Notes: a model not told the origin generated them from the sequence alone. A stretch of DNA of 64,000 nucleotides from an uncultured beta proteobacterium (GCA_903960915.1 CAJCCO010000022.1:1-64000); one strand, 5' to 3'; shown: positions 9,617-18,969, counted from the first letter of the stretch. Numbers and translations are program-made.

Positions 9617-10932
9617 CACTTCATCCTCATCTCTGCGGCGCGGGCGTGTGCTTGCAAGCCTTCGCCATAGGCCAGTTCGGCGGCAATGGCGCCAAGTTTT
9701 TGCGCACCCGCTTGGCTGACTTCAATCAGGCTGCTGCGTTTTTGAAAATCGTACACGCCCAGCGGTGAGCTGAAACGCGCCGTGCCGCTGGTGGGCAACA
9801 CGTGGTTGGGGCCGGCGCAGTAGTCGCCCAGAGATTCGCTGGTGTAGGCGCCCAGAAAAATAGCGCCTGCATGTTTGAGCAGCGGCTCCCAGCGGTGCGG
9901 TTCGCGGCTGCTGACCTCCAGGTGCTCGGGCGCAATGCGGTTGCTGATGACGCAGGCCTCTTCCATGCTGCGCGTCAGAATCAGCGCCCCGCGGTCGTTC
10001 AAACTCTTGGCAATGATGGCCGCGCGCGGCATCTCGGGCAGCAAGCGCGAAATGCTTTGCTGCACTTGCTCAATGTAGGCCAGGTCCGGGCACAGCAAAA
10101 TGCTTTGCGCCAACTCGTCGTGCTCGGCCTGGCTGAACAGGTCCATCGCCACCCAGTCAGGCGGGGTGCTGCCGTCGGCCAACACCAAAATTTCGCTCGG
10201 GCCAGCAATCATGTCGATGCCCACCGTGCCAAACACCCGGCGTTTGGCGGCGGCCACATAGGCGTTTCCGGGGCCGGTGATTTTGTCTACCGCAGGAATG
10301 GTGGCCGTGCCATAGGCCAGTGCCGCCACCGCTTGCGCGCCCCCCACCGTGAAGGCGCGGGTGACGCCCGCCACGTATGCGGCGGCCAACACCAGGGCAT
10401 TTTTCTCGCCCTTTGGCGTGGGCACCACCATGATGATTTCACCCACACCGGCCACATGCGCCGGAATAGCGTTCATCAGCACCGACGACGGATAGGCCGC
10501 TTTGCCACCAGGCACATAAATACCCACACGGTCTAGCGGCGTGACCTTTTGGCCCAGCACAGTGCCGTCCTCGTCACGGTAGCTCCAGCTCTCGCCGCTG
10601 GCTTTTTTCTGGGCTTCATGAAAACTGCGCACACGCAAGGCGGCGGCTTGCAGGGCTGCGCGCTGCTTTTCAGGAATAGCCAGGAAGGCGGCTTTGAGCT
10701 CGTCCTGCGAGAGCTCCAGGGCAGTCATGCCACTGACCTTCAGTCCATCAAAGCGCTCGGTGTAATCCAGTACCGCCGCATCGCCACGCTGCTGCACGTC
10801 GGCCAGAATGTCGGTCACCCGCTGTTCTATCGCCGCATCGGCCTGAGCTGACCAATGCAATCGGGCCTTGAAGTCGGCTTCGAACGTGGCCTCAGTGGTT
10901 GACAGGCGCAAAGGCTGGGCTGAAAAAGTCAT
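9616..10932 (-). CDS. hisD: Histidinol dehydrogenase HisD
   Basis: Zinc- and NAD-dependent oxidation of histidinol to histidine, last step of the pathway; 438 residues. Recognisable stretches are [46 protein letters not shown] and [14 protein letters not shown], the last providing a zinc-ligand His, and the C-terminal half has [20 protein letters not shown]. It begins 24 bases after the hisG stop and overlaps the next gene by one base. Confidence 0.97.
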   Translation of the reverse strand: MTFSAQPLRLSTTEATFEADFKARLHWSAQADAAIEQRVTDILADVQQRGDAAVLDYTERFDGLKVSGMTALELSQDELKAAFLAIPEKQRAALQAAALRVRSFHEAQKKASGESWSYRDEDGTVLGQKVTPLDRVGIYVPGGKAAYPSSVLMNAIPAHVAGVGEIIMVVPTPKGEKNALVLAAAYVAGVTRAFTVGGAQAVAALAYGTATIPAVDKITGPGNAYVAAAKRRVFGTVGIDMIAGPSEILVLADGSTPPDWVAMDLFSQAEHDELAQSILLCPDLAYIEQVQQSISRLLPEMPRAAIIAKSLNDRGALILTRSMEEACVISNRIAPEHLEVSSREPHRWEPLLKHAGAIFLGAYTSESLGDYCAGPNHVLPTSGTARFSSPLGVYDFQKRSSLIEVSQAGAQKLGAIAAELAYGEGLQAHARAAEMRMK

Positions 10933-10956
10933 GAAACGGGCGCAGAGGCAATGAAC

Positions 10957-11595
10957 TTAGCGGACGACCGCCGATGCAAACGCATCAATGATCTGGCGAA
11001 TGGGCGCCTGCTTGAGCTTGAGCGCCGCCTGGTTGACCACCAGCCGTGAGCTGATGTCCATGATGTGATCGACCTCCACCAAATGGTTGGCTTTGAGCGT
11101 GTTGCCGGTAGAGACCAGGTCCACAATCGCGTCGGCCAGACCCACCAGGGGAGCAAGCTCCATGCTGCCGTAGAGCTTGATGAGGTCGACGTGAACGCCT
11201 TTGGCGGCAAAAAACTCCCGCGCTATCGCCACGTACTTGGTGGCCACCTTCAGGCGCGAGCCCTGCTTGACGGCCGAAGCGTAGTCAAAATCGGCACGCA
11301 CCGCCACGCTGATGCGGCATTTGGCGATGTTCAGGTCGAGGGGCTGGTACAGCCCGTCGCTGCCATGCTCCAGCAAGGTGTCCTTGCCGGTGATGCCCAG
11401 GTCGGCACCGCCGTACTGCACATAAGTGGGTACATCGGTGGCGCGCACCACCAGCACGCGCACACCGGGCTGGTTGGTGCTGAGAATCAGCTTGCGCGAT
11501 TTTTCCGGGTCGTCCAGCACCTCAATGCCGGCTGCGCGCAACAGCGGCAGGGTTTCTTCAAAGATGCGGCCTTTGGATAAAGCGAGGGTGATCAT
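10957..11595 (-). CDS. hisG: ATP phosphoribosyltransferase HisG, short form
   Basis: First, committed step of histidine synthesis, joining ATP and PRPP. At 212 residues it is the short form that lacks the C-terminal ACT-like regulatory domain and, in known cases, needs the HisRS-like partner HisZ for activity and feedback control. [19 protein letters not shown] starts the protein; the phosphate-binding [16 protein letters not shown] loop is clear. No hisZ lies in this window. The ATG overlaps the murA stop (ATGA), so cell-wall and histidine genes are translationally adjacent. Confidence 0.97.
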   Translation of the reverse strand: MITLALSKGRIFEETLPLLRAAGIEVLDDPEKSRKLILSTNQPGVRVLVVRATDVPTYVQYGGADLGITGKDTLLEHGSDGLYQPLDLNIAKCRISVAVRADFDYASAVKQGSRLKVATKYVAIAREFFAAKGVHVDLIKLYGSMELAPLVGLADAIVDLVSTGNTLKANHLVEVDHIMDISSRLVVNQAALKLKQAPIRQIIDAFASAVVR

Positions 11596-12857
11596 GGGGT
11601 TCTGACAATGTCCGCGCCCAGGGCCCGCAGTTTGGTTTCCATCTGGTCATAGCCGCGGTCCAGGTGGTAAATGCGGTCAATCAGGGTTTCGCCCTCGGCC
11701 ACCAGGCCGGCAATCACCAGGCTGGCGGAGGCGCGCAGATCGGTCGCCATCACCATGGCACCCGACAAACGGGGTACGCCCTCCACCACCGACACCTTGC
11801 CGTCAATCTGGATGTTGGCGCCCAAACGCACCATTTCATTGACGTGCATGAAACGGTTCTCAAAAATCGTCTCGGTCACTTTGGAGGTGCCGTGAGAAAT
11901 AGCATTGAGCGCCATGAACTGCGCCTGCATGTCGGTCGGGAAACCCGGGTACTCGGTGGTGCGAAAGCTCTGGGCTTTGAGCCGCCCGTGCGACTGCACC
12001 CGAACACCGCCGGCGACTTCCGTGACGGTCGCCCCGGCGTCGCGCAATTTTTCAATGACGGCTTCGAGATGGTCGGCACGGCCGTGCTTGAGCACCACAT
12101 CGCCCCCGGTTGCCGCCACCGCGCACAAAAAGGTGCCCGCTTCAATGCGGTCTGCCACCACCTGGTGCTCGCAACCGTGCAATTGGTCGACGCCCTGAAT
12201 GCGGATGCGGCTGGTGCCATGCCCTTCAATGCGGGCGCCCATCTTGATCAGCATCTCGGCGAGGTCAGGAATTTCAGGTTCCTGGGCGGCGTTTTCCAAA
12301 ATGGTTTCGCCTTCAGCCAGGCACGCAGCCATCAAGAAATTTTCGGTGCCGGTCACCGTCACCATGTCGGTGGCAATGCGCGCGCCCTTGAGGCGGGTGC
12401 GCCCTGCAGGCAACTTGGCCATCATGTAGCCGTGCTCCACCACAATCTCGGCCCCCATGGAGGTCAGGCCTTTGATGTGCTGGTCCACCGGGCGTGAGCC
12501 AATGGCACAGCCCCCGGGCAAGGACACCCGGGCGTGGCCAAAACGCGCCAGCAAGGGGCCCAGCGCCAGCACCGATGCGCGCATGGTTTTGACCAGTTCG
12601 TAAGGCGCTTCCGGCAGATTCAGTGCACCCGCATTGAGGCTGACCGTGCCGTCCTCAGCGCGCTCCGCCTGGACACCCATATTGCGGATGAGCTTGAGCA
12701 TGGTTGAAACGTCTTGCAGCCGTGGCACGTTGCGCAGGATGACCGGCTCTGCCGTCAGCAAGGCGGCGCACAGCTCAGGCAAGGCGGCGTTCTTGGCGCC
12801 AGAAATTTGCACCTCGCCGTGCAGTTCACGGCCACCACGAATGATTAATTTATCCAT
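11592..12857 (-). CDS. murA: UDP-N-acetylglucosamine 1-carboxyvinyltransferase MurA
   Basis: First committed step of peptidoglycan synthesis: adds enolpyruvate from PEP to UDP-GlcNAc. The 421-residue protein has the Lys22/Asn23 pair (GAKNAALP) and the active-site Cys117 in [14 protein letters not shown], the residue attacked by fosfomycin; Cys rather than Asp predicts sensitivity of the enzyme. [16 protein letters not shown] closes the protein. It lies 78 bases after the BolA-like gene, the same murA-bolA pairing seen in many proteobacteria. Confidence 0.97.
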   Translation of the reverse strand: MDKLIIRGGRELHGEVQISGAKNAALPELCAALLTAEPVILRNVPRLQDVSTMLKLIRNMGVQAERAEDGTVSLNAGALNLPEAPYELVKTMRASVLALGPLLARFGHARVSLPGGCAIGSRPVDQHIKGLTSMGAEIVVEHGYMMAKLPAGRTRLKGARIATDMVTVTGTENFLMAACLAEGETILENAAQEPEIPDLAEMLIKMGARIEGHGTSRIRIQGVDQLHGCEHQVVADRIEAGTFLCAVAATGGDVVLKHGRADHLEAVIEKLRDAGATVTEVAGGVRVQSHGRLKAQSFRTTEYPGFPTDMQAQFMALNAISHGTSKVTETIFENRFMHVNEMVRLGANIQIDGKVSVVEGVPRLSGAMVMATDLRASASLVIAGLVAEGETLIDRIYHLDRGYDQMETKLRALGADIVRTP

Positions 12858-12935
12858 ACAGTCAGTTCAAGTTATCAAGGCAGGGGTCCAGACCAACAGT
12901 TGGGCAAGACATCAAGACAGATGGGCGTAGAGGCG

Positions 12936-13178
12936 TCAGCTCGCCTGCGCGGACCACTCGGCCGGGGTAAAGGTTTTCATGGACAAGGCATGCACTTCAT
13001 CGGTCTGCATTTTGGTGCCCAAGGTGGCGTACACACGCTGGTGTCGCGCAATGGCGCGTTTGCCTTCAAATTCTGCCGACACCACGGTGGCGTACCAATG
13101 GCGGCCGTCACCTTCGAGTTCCAGGTGTTGGCACACCAGGCCGGCGGCAATAAGGGATTTGATCTGATCGGCTGTCAT
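12936..13178 (-). CDS. ibaG: BolA family protein (IbaG/YrbA-like)
   Basis: An 80-residue BolA-fold protein. It has the helix-turn-like core YATVVSAEFEGKRAIARHQRVYATL and the conserved C-terminal His in EVHALSMKTFTP, which in the family ligates a shared Fe-S cluster with monothiol glutaredoxin. Position directly upstream of murA matches IbaG rather than BolA itself. Its likely role is Fe-S trafficking or stress response. It follows the ABC exporter permease after 68 bases. Confidence 0.9.
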   Translation of the reverse strand: MTADQIKSLIAAGLVCQHLELEGDGRHWYATVVSAEFEGKRAIARHQRVYATLGTKMQTDEVHALSMKTFTPAEWSAQAS

Positions 13179-13206
13179 GTCAACGGTTGATGAGTGAAGT
13201 AAGACG

Positions 13207-13232
13207 GTGAATTAGGACTGTGAATTAGGACT
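13207..13232. repeat. Two-copy 13-base tandem repeat
   Basis: GTGAATTAGGACT occurs twice in direct succession in the 68-base gap between the BolA-like gene and the ABC permease gene. It is most simply a slippage duplication; no function is suggested. Confidence 0.7.
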
Positions 13233-13246
13233 GAGAACTCAAACGA

Positions 13247-14002
13247 TCAGGTGCGCAGTTTGTAGCCCGTGCGCAGCAGGTGAAGGGCAATGGCACACAC
13301 CACTGCCAGTGAACCACCCACCACACTCAAGCTGAGCCAGGGCGACACATCACTCACCCCAAAAAAGCCATGGCGAAACCCGTCAATCATGTAGAAGAAA
13401 GGATTCAGGTGGCTCACTTGCTGCCAGAAAGGCGGCAGCGAATGGATGGAGTAAAACACGCCGCTCAAAAAAGTCATGGGCATGACCACGAAGTTTAGAA
13501 ACGCCGCCAGTTGGTCAAATTTTTCAGCCCACAGGCCGGCAATCAGCCCCAGGGAGCCCATCAAGGCCGCCCCCATAACGGCAAACAACACAATCCACAA
13601 AGGCTCCGAAAAACTCAGCGTGGTGAAAAGGCTGGACACTGCAAGAACACCCGCACCTACCACCAAGCCGCGAATGGCGGCAGCGCCCACGTAAGCGGTA
13701 AACCAGTTCATATAAGACAGCGGCGTGAGCAACAGAAACACCAGGTTGCCCATCATCTTGCTCATGATGAGGGAGGAGGAACTGTTGGCAAACGAATTTT
13801 GCAGCAGGCTCATCATGGCCAGGCCGGGTACCAGGAAGGCGGTGTAGCTAACCTGGTCGTAAACCTTGACGTGCGACTCCAGCGCATGGCCAAAAATCAG
13901 GAGATAAAGCATGCCGGTTAGCACAGGCCCGGCCACGGTTTGAAAAGCCACACGCCAGAAGCGCAGCACTTCTTTGTAAAGCAGGGTTTGCCAGCCGCTC
14001 AT
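13247..14002 (-). CDS. ABC-2 type transporter permease (YadH-like)
   Basis: Inner-membrane permease of an exporter, 251 residues with about six predicted membrane helices. The family hallmark FLSGVFYSIHSLPPFWQQVSHLNP near residues 180-210 is present. It overlaps the upstream ATPase gene by four bases, so the two form one exporter. The pair is wedged between mlaB and the bolA-murA genes, an arrangement also seen elsewhere in Burkholderiales. Substrate unknown; an envelope lipid or polysaccharide component is a reasonable guess from context only. Confidence 0.9.
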   Translation of the reverse strand: MSGWQTLLYKEVLRFWRVAFQTVAGPVLTGMLYLLIFGHALESHVKVYDQVSYTAFLVPGLAMMSLLQNSFANSSSSLIMSKMMGNLVFLLLTPLSYMNWFTAYVGAAAIRGLVVGAGVLAVSSLFTTLSFSEPLWIVLFAVMGAALMGSLGLIAGLWAEKFDQLAAFLNFVVMPMTFLSGVFYSIHSLPPFWQQVSHLNPFFYMIDGFRHGFFGVSDVSPWLSLSVVGGSLAVVCAIALHLLRTGYKLRT

Positions 14003-14958
14003 GCCTGTGCTCCGGTGGCTGCGGGTTGTTCTGTGGCTGGTTCATGCTTGCGGCTCATGAGGTCCAGAAAAACGTCTTCGAGGTCAGCTTTGCGTATCTC
14101 GACGTCTTGAGCGGTCAGACCCGCTTCACGCACGGCCGTGAGAAAGCGCTCAATTTCCAGTGCGTCATGGGCCGGAAACTGCACGATGCGCCCAGTAATG
14201 CGGGCCTGACTGGCCAGCGCCGGGGGCAACAAGCCGTCCACCTTGAAGCGCAACACATTGCTGGAGGCCGACTTCAGCAACTCGCTGGTGGTGTCCAGGG
14301 CCACCACACGGCCGCTTTTGAGCATGGCAATGCGACCGCACAAGGCCTCGGCCTCTTCCAGGTAATGGGTGGTCAGCAGCACAGTGCTGCCTTGTTTGTT
14401 GAGTTTGGCAATGAACTGCCACAGGGTCTGGCGCAGTTCCACGTCCACACCCGCCGTGGGTTCATCCAGCACGATAACCGGCGGTTTGTGCACCAAGGCT
14501 TGCGCCACCAGCACCCGGCGCTTCATGCCGCCCGAGAGCTGGCGCATATTGGCGTTGGCCTTGTCGGTCAGGCCCAGGCTGTCTAACAGCTCGTCAATCC
14601 AGGCGTCATTTTTCTTGATGCCAAAGTAGCCCGACTGAAACTGCAAGGCCTCGCGTACATTGAAAAAGGGGTCAAACACCAGTTCCTGCGGGACCACACC
14701 GAGCTTGCGCCGGGCCTGGGCATAGTCAGTTTGGACATCGCTACCCAGCACAGACACTTTGCCCGAAAGGGGTCGGGTCAAGCCGGCCAGGATGGTGATC
14801 ATGGTGGTTTTACCCGCGCCGTTGGGGCCGAGCAAACCGAAAAATTCACCTTCTTCGATGTCCAGACTGACATGGTCAAGCGCCAAAAAGGTGCTGCCTG
14901 CGGGTCCGCGTGGCGAAGGATAGGCTTTGGAGACGGACTGGAAGGAGATAGCAGACAT
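13999..14958 (-). CDS. ABC transporter ATP-binding protein (YadG-like)
   Basis: ATPase of the ABC-2 exporter, 319 residues. Walker A is GPNGAGKTTMI, the ABC signature LSGGMKRRVLVAQ, Walker B VIVLDEPTAGVD, with the H-loop in TTHYLEEAE. About 90 residues after the nucleotide-binding domain form a C-terminal extension as in the YadG/CcmA-like group. It follows mlaB after 9 bases and is translationally coupled to its permease. Confidence 0.93.
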   Translation of the reverse strand: MSAISFQSVSKAYPSPRGPAGSTFLALDHVSLDIEEGEFFGLLGPNGAGKTTMITILAGLTRPLSGKVSVLGSDVQTDYAQARRKLGVVPQELVFDPFFNVREALQFQSGYFGIKKNDAWIDELLDSLGLTDKANANMRQLSGGMKRRVLVAQALVHKPPVIVLDEPTAGVDVELRQTLWQFIAKLNKQGSTVLLTTHYLEEAEALCGRIAMLKSGRVVALDTTSELLKSASSNVLRFKVDGLLPPALASQARITGRIVQFPAHDALEIERFLTAVREAGLTAQDVEIRKADLEDVFLDLMSRKHEPATEQPAATGAQA

Positions 14959-14967
14959 GAGAGTCCG

Positions 14968-15255
14968 CTATTTTACGGGGTCAGCGGTGGGCGAAAGCAG
15001 GAGCGAGTCAATGCCGTACAAATGCGCCAGATCAGCCAACCGTGTGGGGGTGGCTTGCAAGGCCAGGGTTTTACCCTGCACCAGGCATTCACGGCGCAGT
15101 TCCAACAGCACCGCCAGAGCCGACGAATCAAATCGGGTCAGCGCAGCCGCATTCAGCAGCACCTGCGGCTCCGGCTGCTCGCGCAGACCCTGCAACAAGC
15201 TATGCAGGCAAGCGCCAGCTTGGGCATGGGTGAGTTCTGCGGGAAGTTCCAGCAT
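14968..15255 (-). CDS. mlaB: STAS-domain protein MlaB
   Basis: Cytoplasmic STAS protein that binds the MlaF ATPase and stabilises the MlaFEDB phospholipid transporter. The 95 residues show the STAS core LLNAAALTRFDSSALAVLLELRREC, with the conserved D-S-S at the phospho-acceptor-like loop. It begins two bases after the mlaC stop. Confidence 0.88.
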   Translation of the reverse strand: MLELPAELTHAQAGACLHSLLQGLREQPEPQVLLNAAALTRFDSSALAVLLELRRECLVQGKTLALQATPTRLADLAHLYGIDSLLLSPTADPVK

Positions 15256-15257
15256 GG

Positions 15258-15896
15258 TCAGCTCTTCTTGGCGTTGGTCTTGTTGCGTTCAGACAGCGTG
15301 GCGATCAGCCCATTGATGCCTTTGGCATTGATTTCCTGCGCAAACTGGGTGCGGTAGGTTTCGACCAACCAGACGCCCAACACGTTGAGGTTGTAAATCT
15401 TCCAGCCGGGACCTTCGCCGGGCGTTTTTTCCATGCGGTATTCAAGTTGAATGGCGTCGCCACGGCCTTTGACTTCCGTGCGCACCACCACTTCTTTGTC
15501 GTCTGCTGAGGCGCGCAGGGGTTTGACAGCAATTTCCAAGTCGTCGACTTGCGCGAGGGCGCCCGCGTAGGTGCGCACCAGCAGAATTTTGAATTCACTT
15601 TGCAGCCGTTGCTGCTGCTCGGGCGTAGCCTGGCGCCAGGCCGGTCCTACGGCCGAAGCGGTCATGCGTTGAAAATTAACCACCGGCATGATTTTGGCGT
15701 CCACCAGCGCGATGATGCGGTTGACCTCCCCCGCCTGAATGGATTTATCAGACTTGATGTTGGCCAGCACGTCAGCCGAGAGACGTTTGATCAACGCATC
15801 GGGCGCCTCATCGGCGGCCAGCACGGGCAGCGCGAGCCAACTCAGCCCAGCCGCCAATAAAAAGCCGGCTATTCGGTATAAAAAATGACGTTTCAT
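15258..15896 (-). CDS. mlaC: Periplasmic phospholipid-binding protein MlaC
   Basis: Shuttle that carries phospholipid between MlaA-porin at the outer membrane and MlaD at the inner membrane. It is 212 residues with a signal peptide (MKRHFLYRIAGFLLAAGLSW, cleavage after VLAA) and the Tol_Tol_Ttg2 family core: VDAKIMPVVNFQRMTASAVG, KTPGEGPGWKIYNLNVLGV, LVETYRTQFAQEI. The frame runs eight codons further upstream, but the ATG at 15896 starts a proper signal peptide and has an AGGGA about 12 bases before it. mlaA precedes it by 87 bases. Confidence 0.94.
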   Translation of the reverse strand: MKRHFLYRIAGFLLAAGLSWLALPVLAADEAPDALIKRLSADVLANIKSDKSIQAGEVNRIIALVDAKIMPVVNFQRMTASAVGPAWRQATPEQQQRLQSEFKILLVRTYAGALAQVDDLEIAVKPLRASADDKEVVVRTEVKGRGDAIQLEYRMEKTPGEGPGWKIYNLNVLGVWLVETYRTQFAQEINAKGINGLIATLSERNKTNAKKS

Positions 15897-15983
15897 GGTG
15901 TTACTTCCCTTACAGGCCACTGGCGGCCGATTTTATTTTGATGGGTCATTCAGCGTGTGCCCAAACGCTCGAAAACGCTGATT

Positions 15984-16763
15984 TTACTGGCCTGGCGCGG
16001 TTTCGCTGGGCAGCTCTTCCGGTGGGTTGCCGTCGTAGATGGTGCTGCGTCGGCGCTGCAAGTGGGCGTCGCGGGAGAAGGTGTAGCGGTCGAATGCCAT
16101 TTGATCGAGCATGGAGGTGACCTTAAGCAGATCCGCGCGCGTCTCAACCACCCACAACAAGGTCCCCGAATTTCTCAGCGGCACGTGCTCGACAAACGAC
16201 CACAAGTCGCCCTGGGCGTCCACGGTACGGGCCAAGGTATCGCGCAGGGTAGACGGTCCGAGCAAGGGCAGCACAAGATAGGGGCCAGGCCCCACGCCCC
16301 AGTAGCCCAGCGTGTGGCCAAAGTCTTTGGTGTGCTTCTCAATGTTCAGGTCGGAGGCCACATCAAAGAGTCCGCCCACGCCAATGAAAGTGTTGATGCC
16401 AAAGCGGGCCAGGCTGTCCACCGCCGCCACGCCTTTGAGTTGCAAGGCATTGTTAACACCGGACCACGCATCGGTCAGGTTATCGAAAAAGTTGGCCACG
16501 CCCTTGCGCACTGGCACCGGTGTCACATCGCGGTAAACCGTGGCCACTGGTTTGAGCACCGCCTTGTCGACCACATCGTTGAACTTGAAGACCTCGCGGT
16601 TGAGGGGCTCCAGCGGATCGCGCGGATTGACGTTGGGCCCGGTAGCGCAACCCGTCAACAAGGCCATCACACACAGGAGAAACACGCCCCAAAGCTGGGG
16701 CATGCGCGGCCTGGCGTGCCTGTTGGACTTGGCGAAGTGCGTGCCGGACAACATAAGGGTCAT
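15984..16763 (-). CDS. mlaA: Outer-membrane lipoprotein MlaA (VacJ)
   Basis: Outer-membrane component that extracts mislocalised phospholipid from the outer leaflet. The lipobox LLTGC gives an acylated N terminus, followed by the family motifs DPLEPLNREVFKFND, FFDNLTDAWSGVNNALQ, FGHTLGYWGVGPGPYLVLP and LGPSTLRDT. The start used overlaps the mlaD stop (ATGA) and yields about 35 residues before the lipid Cys; later Met residues could be the true start. Inclusion of mlaA within the mla operon (order F-E-D-A-C-B) is the beta-proteobacterial arrangement, unlike E. coli where it is elsewhere. Confidence 0.94.
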   Translation of the reverse strand: MTLMLSGTHFAKSNRHARPRMPQLWGVFLLCVMALLTGCATGPNVNPRDPLEPLNREVFKFNDVVDKAVLKPVATVYRDVTPVPVRKGVANFFDNLTDAWSGVNNALQLKGVAAVDSLARFGINTFIGVGGLFDVASDLNIEKHTKDFGHTLGYWGVGPGPYLVLPLLGPSTLRDTLARTVDAQGDLWSFVEHVPLRNSGTLLWVVETRADLLKVTSMLDQMAFDRYTFSRDAHLQRRRSTIYDGNPPEELPSETAPGQ

Positions 16764-17248
16764 TTTTTCGGGCTGTCCGCATCGGGTGTTTTGCCGTCAG
16801 CTGCCTTGCTGTACAAAAACTGGCTGATCAGGCTTTCCAGCACCACCGCAGACTGGGTGCTGGAAATCAGGTCACCGGCGGCCAGTGTTTTTTCTTCAGC
16901 ACCAGGCTCCAGCCCCAGGTACTGCTCACCGAGCAAGCCGCTGGTCAAAATTTTGAGCGAGCTGTCTTTGGGAAAACGGTAGCGGTCTTCCATGGCCAGC
17001 GTCACACGCGCCTGGAAAGATTTGTCATCGAACACTATTTTTTCTACCCGGCCCACCACCACGCCGGCACTGCGCACGGCCGCTTTGGGCTTGAGGCCGC
17101 CCACGTTGTCAAACTTGGCGTCCACGCGGTAGCTCTTTTGAAAACTCAGGGTCAGCAAATTGGCCGACTGCAAGGCCAGAAACAGCAGAGCCACAGCGCC
17201 AATCAGCACGAACAGCCCAACCCACACATCATTTTTCGAACGCTGCAT
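16760..17248 (-). CDS. mlaD: MCE-domain substrate-binding protein MlaD
   Basis: Periplasmic, membrane-anchored hexameric ring of the MlaFEDB complex, 162 residues. One N-terminal helix (DVWVGLFVLIGAVALLFLAL) is followed by a single MCE domain, recognisable by YRVDAKFDNVGGLKPKAAVRS and GVVVGRVEKIVF, and a short hydrophobic C-terminal segment (LISQFLYSK) that lines the ring pore in the family. It begins 35 bases after mlaE. Confidence 0.95.
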   Translation of the reverse strand: MQRSKNDVWVGLFVLIGAVALLFLALQSANLLTLSFQKSYRVDAKFDNVGGLKPKAAVRSAGVVVGRVEKIVFDDKSFQARVTLAMEDRYRFPKDSSLKILTSGLLGEQYLGLEPGAEEKTLAAGDLISSTQSAVVLESLISQFLYSKAADGKTPDADSPKK

Positions 17249-17283
17249 TCAACTTCCTTTTGACGGTCTGTACCGCAAACTTT

Positions 17284-18066
17284 TCAGATGGTAAACATCA
17301 GGGCGGTCAGGATAAAGTCCAGACCCAGCACCGACAAAGAGGCCGCCACGACCGTGCGGGTGGTCGCGCTGGCCACCCCTTCAGGGGTGGGCTGGGCCTC
17401 AAAGCCCTGCCACAGCGCGATAAAGGTCACGGTAAAACCGAACACCACGCTTTTGATCACGCCATTGCCCACGTCTTGCCACACATCCACACCCCCCTGG
17501 ATCTGGCTCCAGAAAGAGCCGGCGTCCACACCAATCATCAGCACGCCCACCACCCAGCCACCAATAATGCCCATGGCACTAAAGACTGCGGCCAGCAAAG
17601 GCATGGTGATGATGCCGGCCCAAAAGCGGGGCGCCAAAATACGCACCACCGGGTCTACGGCCATCATTTCCATCACGCTGATCTGTTCGCCGGCTTTCAT
17701 CAAACCAATTTCGGCGGTCAGGGAGGTGCCGGCGCGTCCGGCAAATAGCAAAGCCGTCACCACCGGTCCCAGCTCGCGCACCAAACTCAAGGTCACCAGC
17801 AAACCCAGCGCTTCCGAAGACCCATAACGCTGCAAGGTGTAATAACCCTGCAAGCCAAAAACAAATCCAACAAACAGACCCGACACCGCAATGATGGCCA
17901 AGGAGTAATTGCCAAGAAAGTGAATTTGGTCACGGATCAGGCCAAAACGCTTGAAAGCAGCCAAAAAAGTGCTGAGCAGCCGCAAGAAAAGGCGCGCGCC
18001 TTGTCCCAGATCAGCCAGTTTGCGGCGCACCATCAAACCCATGTCTTGCGGTTTGTACCAACTCAT
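17284..18066 (-). CDS. mlaE: ABC transporter permease MlaE
   Basis: Inner-membrane permease of the MlaFEDB phospholipid transporter, 260 residues. It carries the MlaE-family centre LVRELGPVVTALLFAGRAGTS and the EQ-x-x-A-like coupling region KAGEQISVMEMMAVDPVV, then GGWVVGV and later helices. It overlaps mlaF by four bases (ATGA). Compare the divergent paralogue at 53460-54260. Confidence 0.96.
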   Translation of the reverse strand: MSWYKPQDMGLMVRRKLADLGQGARLFLRLLSTFLAAFKRFGLIRDQIHFLGNYSLAIIAVSGLFVGFVFGLQGYYTLQRYGSSEALGLLVTLSLVRELGPVVTALLFAGRAGTSLTAEIGLMKAGEQISVMEMMAVDPVVRILAPRFWAGIITMPLLAAVFSAMGIIGGWVVGVLMIGVDAGSFWSQIQGGVDVWQDVGNGVIKSVVFGFTVTFIALWQGFEAQPTPEGVASATTRTVVAASLSVLGLDFILTALMFTI

Positions 18067-18881
18067 GACGAGGCCTCCACACCAAAGTCCTGCGCCACCG
18101 TCGGCCCCGGGTAGTGAAACCGCACAGGCCCGTCGGACAAGGCGTTCACGTACTGGTAGACCAGCGGATCGGTGCTTTGGCGCACTTGCTCGGGCGTGCC
18201 CTGGGTGGCAATCTTGCCGTTGGCCAGAATGATCACATGGTCGGCAATGGCAAAGGTTTGCTCCAGCTCATGCGACACAAAAATACTGGTCAAGCCCATG
18301 GAATCGTTGAGCTGGCGAATCAGGCGCGCCGCGGTGCCCAGTGAAATCGGGTCCAGCCCTGAAAAAGGTTCGTCGTACATCACCAACTCGGGGTCTAGCG
18401 CAATGGCGCGGGCCAACGCAATACGCCGAGCCATGCCGCCGGAGAGGTCGCTGGGCATCAGGTCGCGCGCACCGCGCAAGCCCACGGCGTTGAGCTTCAT
18501 CAACACGATGTCACGAATCAGCGCCTCGGGCAGGTCGGTATGTTCACGCAGCGGAAATGCCACATTCTCAAAAACGCTGAGGTCGGCAAACAAGGCGCCA
18601 AACTGGAACAGCATACCCATGCGACGGCGGGCGGCGTACAAGGCTTTTTGGTCAAAAGTGCCCACATCTTGGCCATCAAACAGCAACTCGCCGGACTGCG
18701 CCCGGTTTTGGCCGCCTATCAATCGCAAAATGGTGGTTTTACCGCCCCCTGACGCACCCATCAACGCCGTCACTTTGCCACGTGGCACCGAGAGGGAAAT
18801 GTCGTCCAGAATGACGCGCTCGCCATAACCAAAGGTGAGGTTTTTCAGTTCGACGAGTGTTGGGGAGGTGGTTGAGGCCAT
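18063..18881 (-). CDS. mlaF: ABC transporter ATP-binding protein MlaF
   Basis: ATPase of the MlaFEDB phospholipid transporter, 272 residues. Walker A is GASGGGKTTILR, the signature LSGGMARRIALARA, Walker B LVMYDEPFSGLDP, with H-loop in SHELEQTF. First gene of the long mla-murA-his-tat block. The bases just upstream of the ATG are TTTTCTCTTT, the T tract of the gltD terminator, so there is no Shine-Dalgarno sequence. A TATGAT hexamer at 18915-18920 (minus strand) is the best -10 candidate; it lacks a good -35 and would start transcription within the hairpin. Confidence 0.95.
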   Translation of the reverse strand: MASTTSPTLVELKNLTFGYGERVILDDISLSVPRGKVTALMGASGGGKTTILRLIGGQNRAQSGELLFDGQDVGTFDQKALYAARRRMGMLFQFGALFADLSVFENVAFPLREHTDLPEALIRDIVLMKLNAVGLRGARDLMPSDLSGGMARRIALARAIALDPELVMYDEPFSGLDPISLGTAARLIRQLNDSMGLTSIFVSHELEQTFAIADHVIILANGKIATQGTPEQVRQSTDPLVYQYVNALSDGPVRFHYPGPTVAQDFGVEASS

Positions 18882-18909
18882 AAAGAGAAAAGGCCGGTAC
18901 TAGCCGGCC
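18882..18909 (-). terminator. Intrinsic terminator after gltBD
   Basis: On the minus strand GGCCGG and CCGGCC (18904-18909 and 18892-18897) pair perfectly around a six-base loop and are followed by TTTTCTCTTT. The gltD stop is about 60 bases upstream. A second inverted repeat, AAGGG/CCCTT (18920-18933), precedes it. The T tract runs directly into the mlaF ATG at 18881. Confidence 0.75.
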
Positions 18910-18969
18910 CCCCAATCATAAGGGATGACCCTTACTCCTTCACCTCAAAACTCCAGCTTTACCAAGCCA

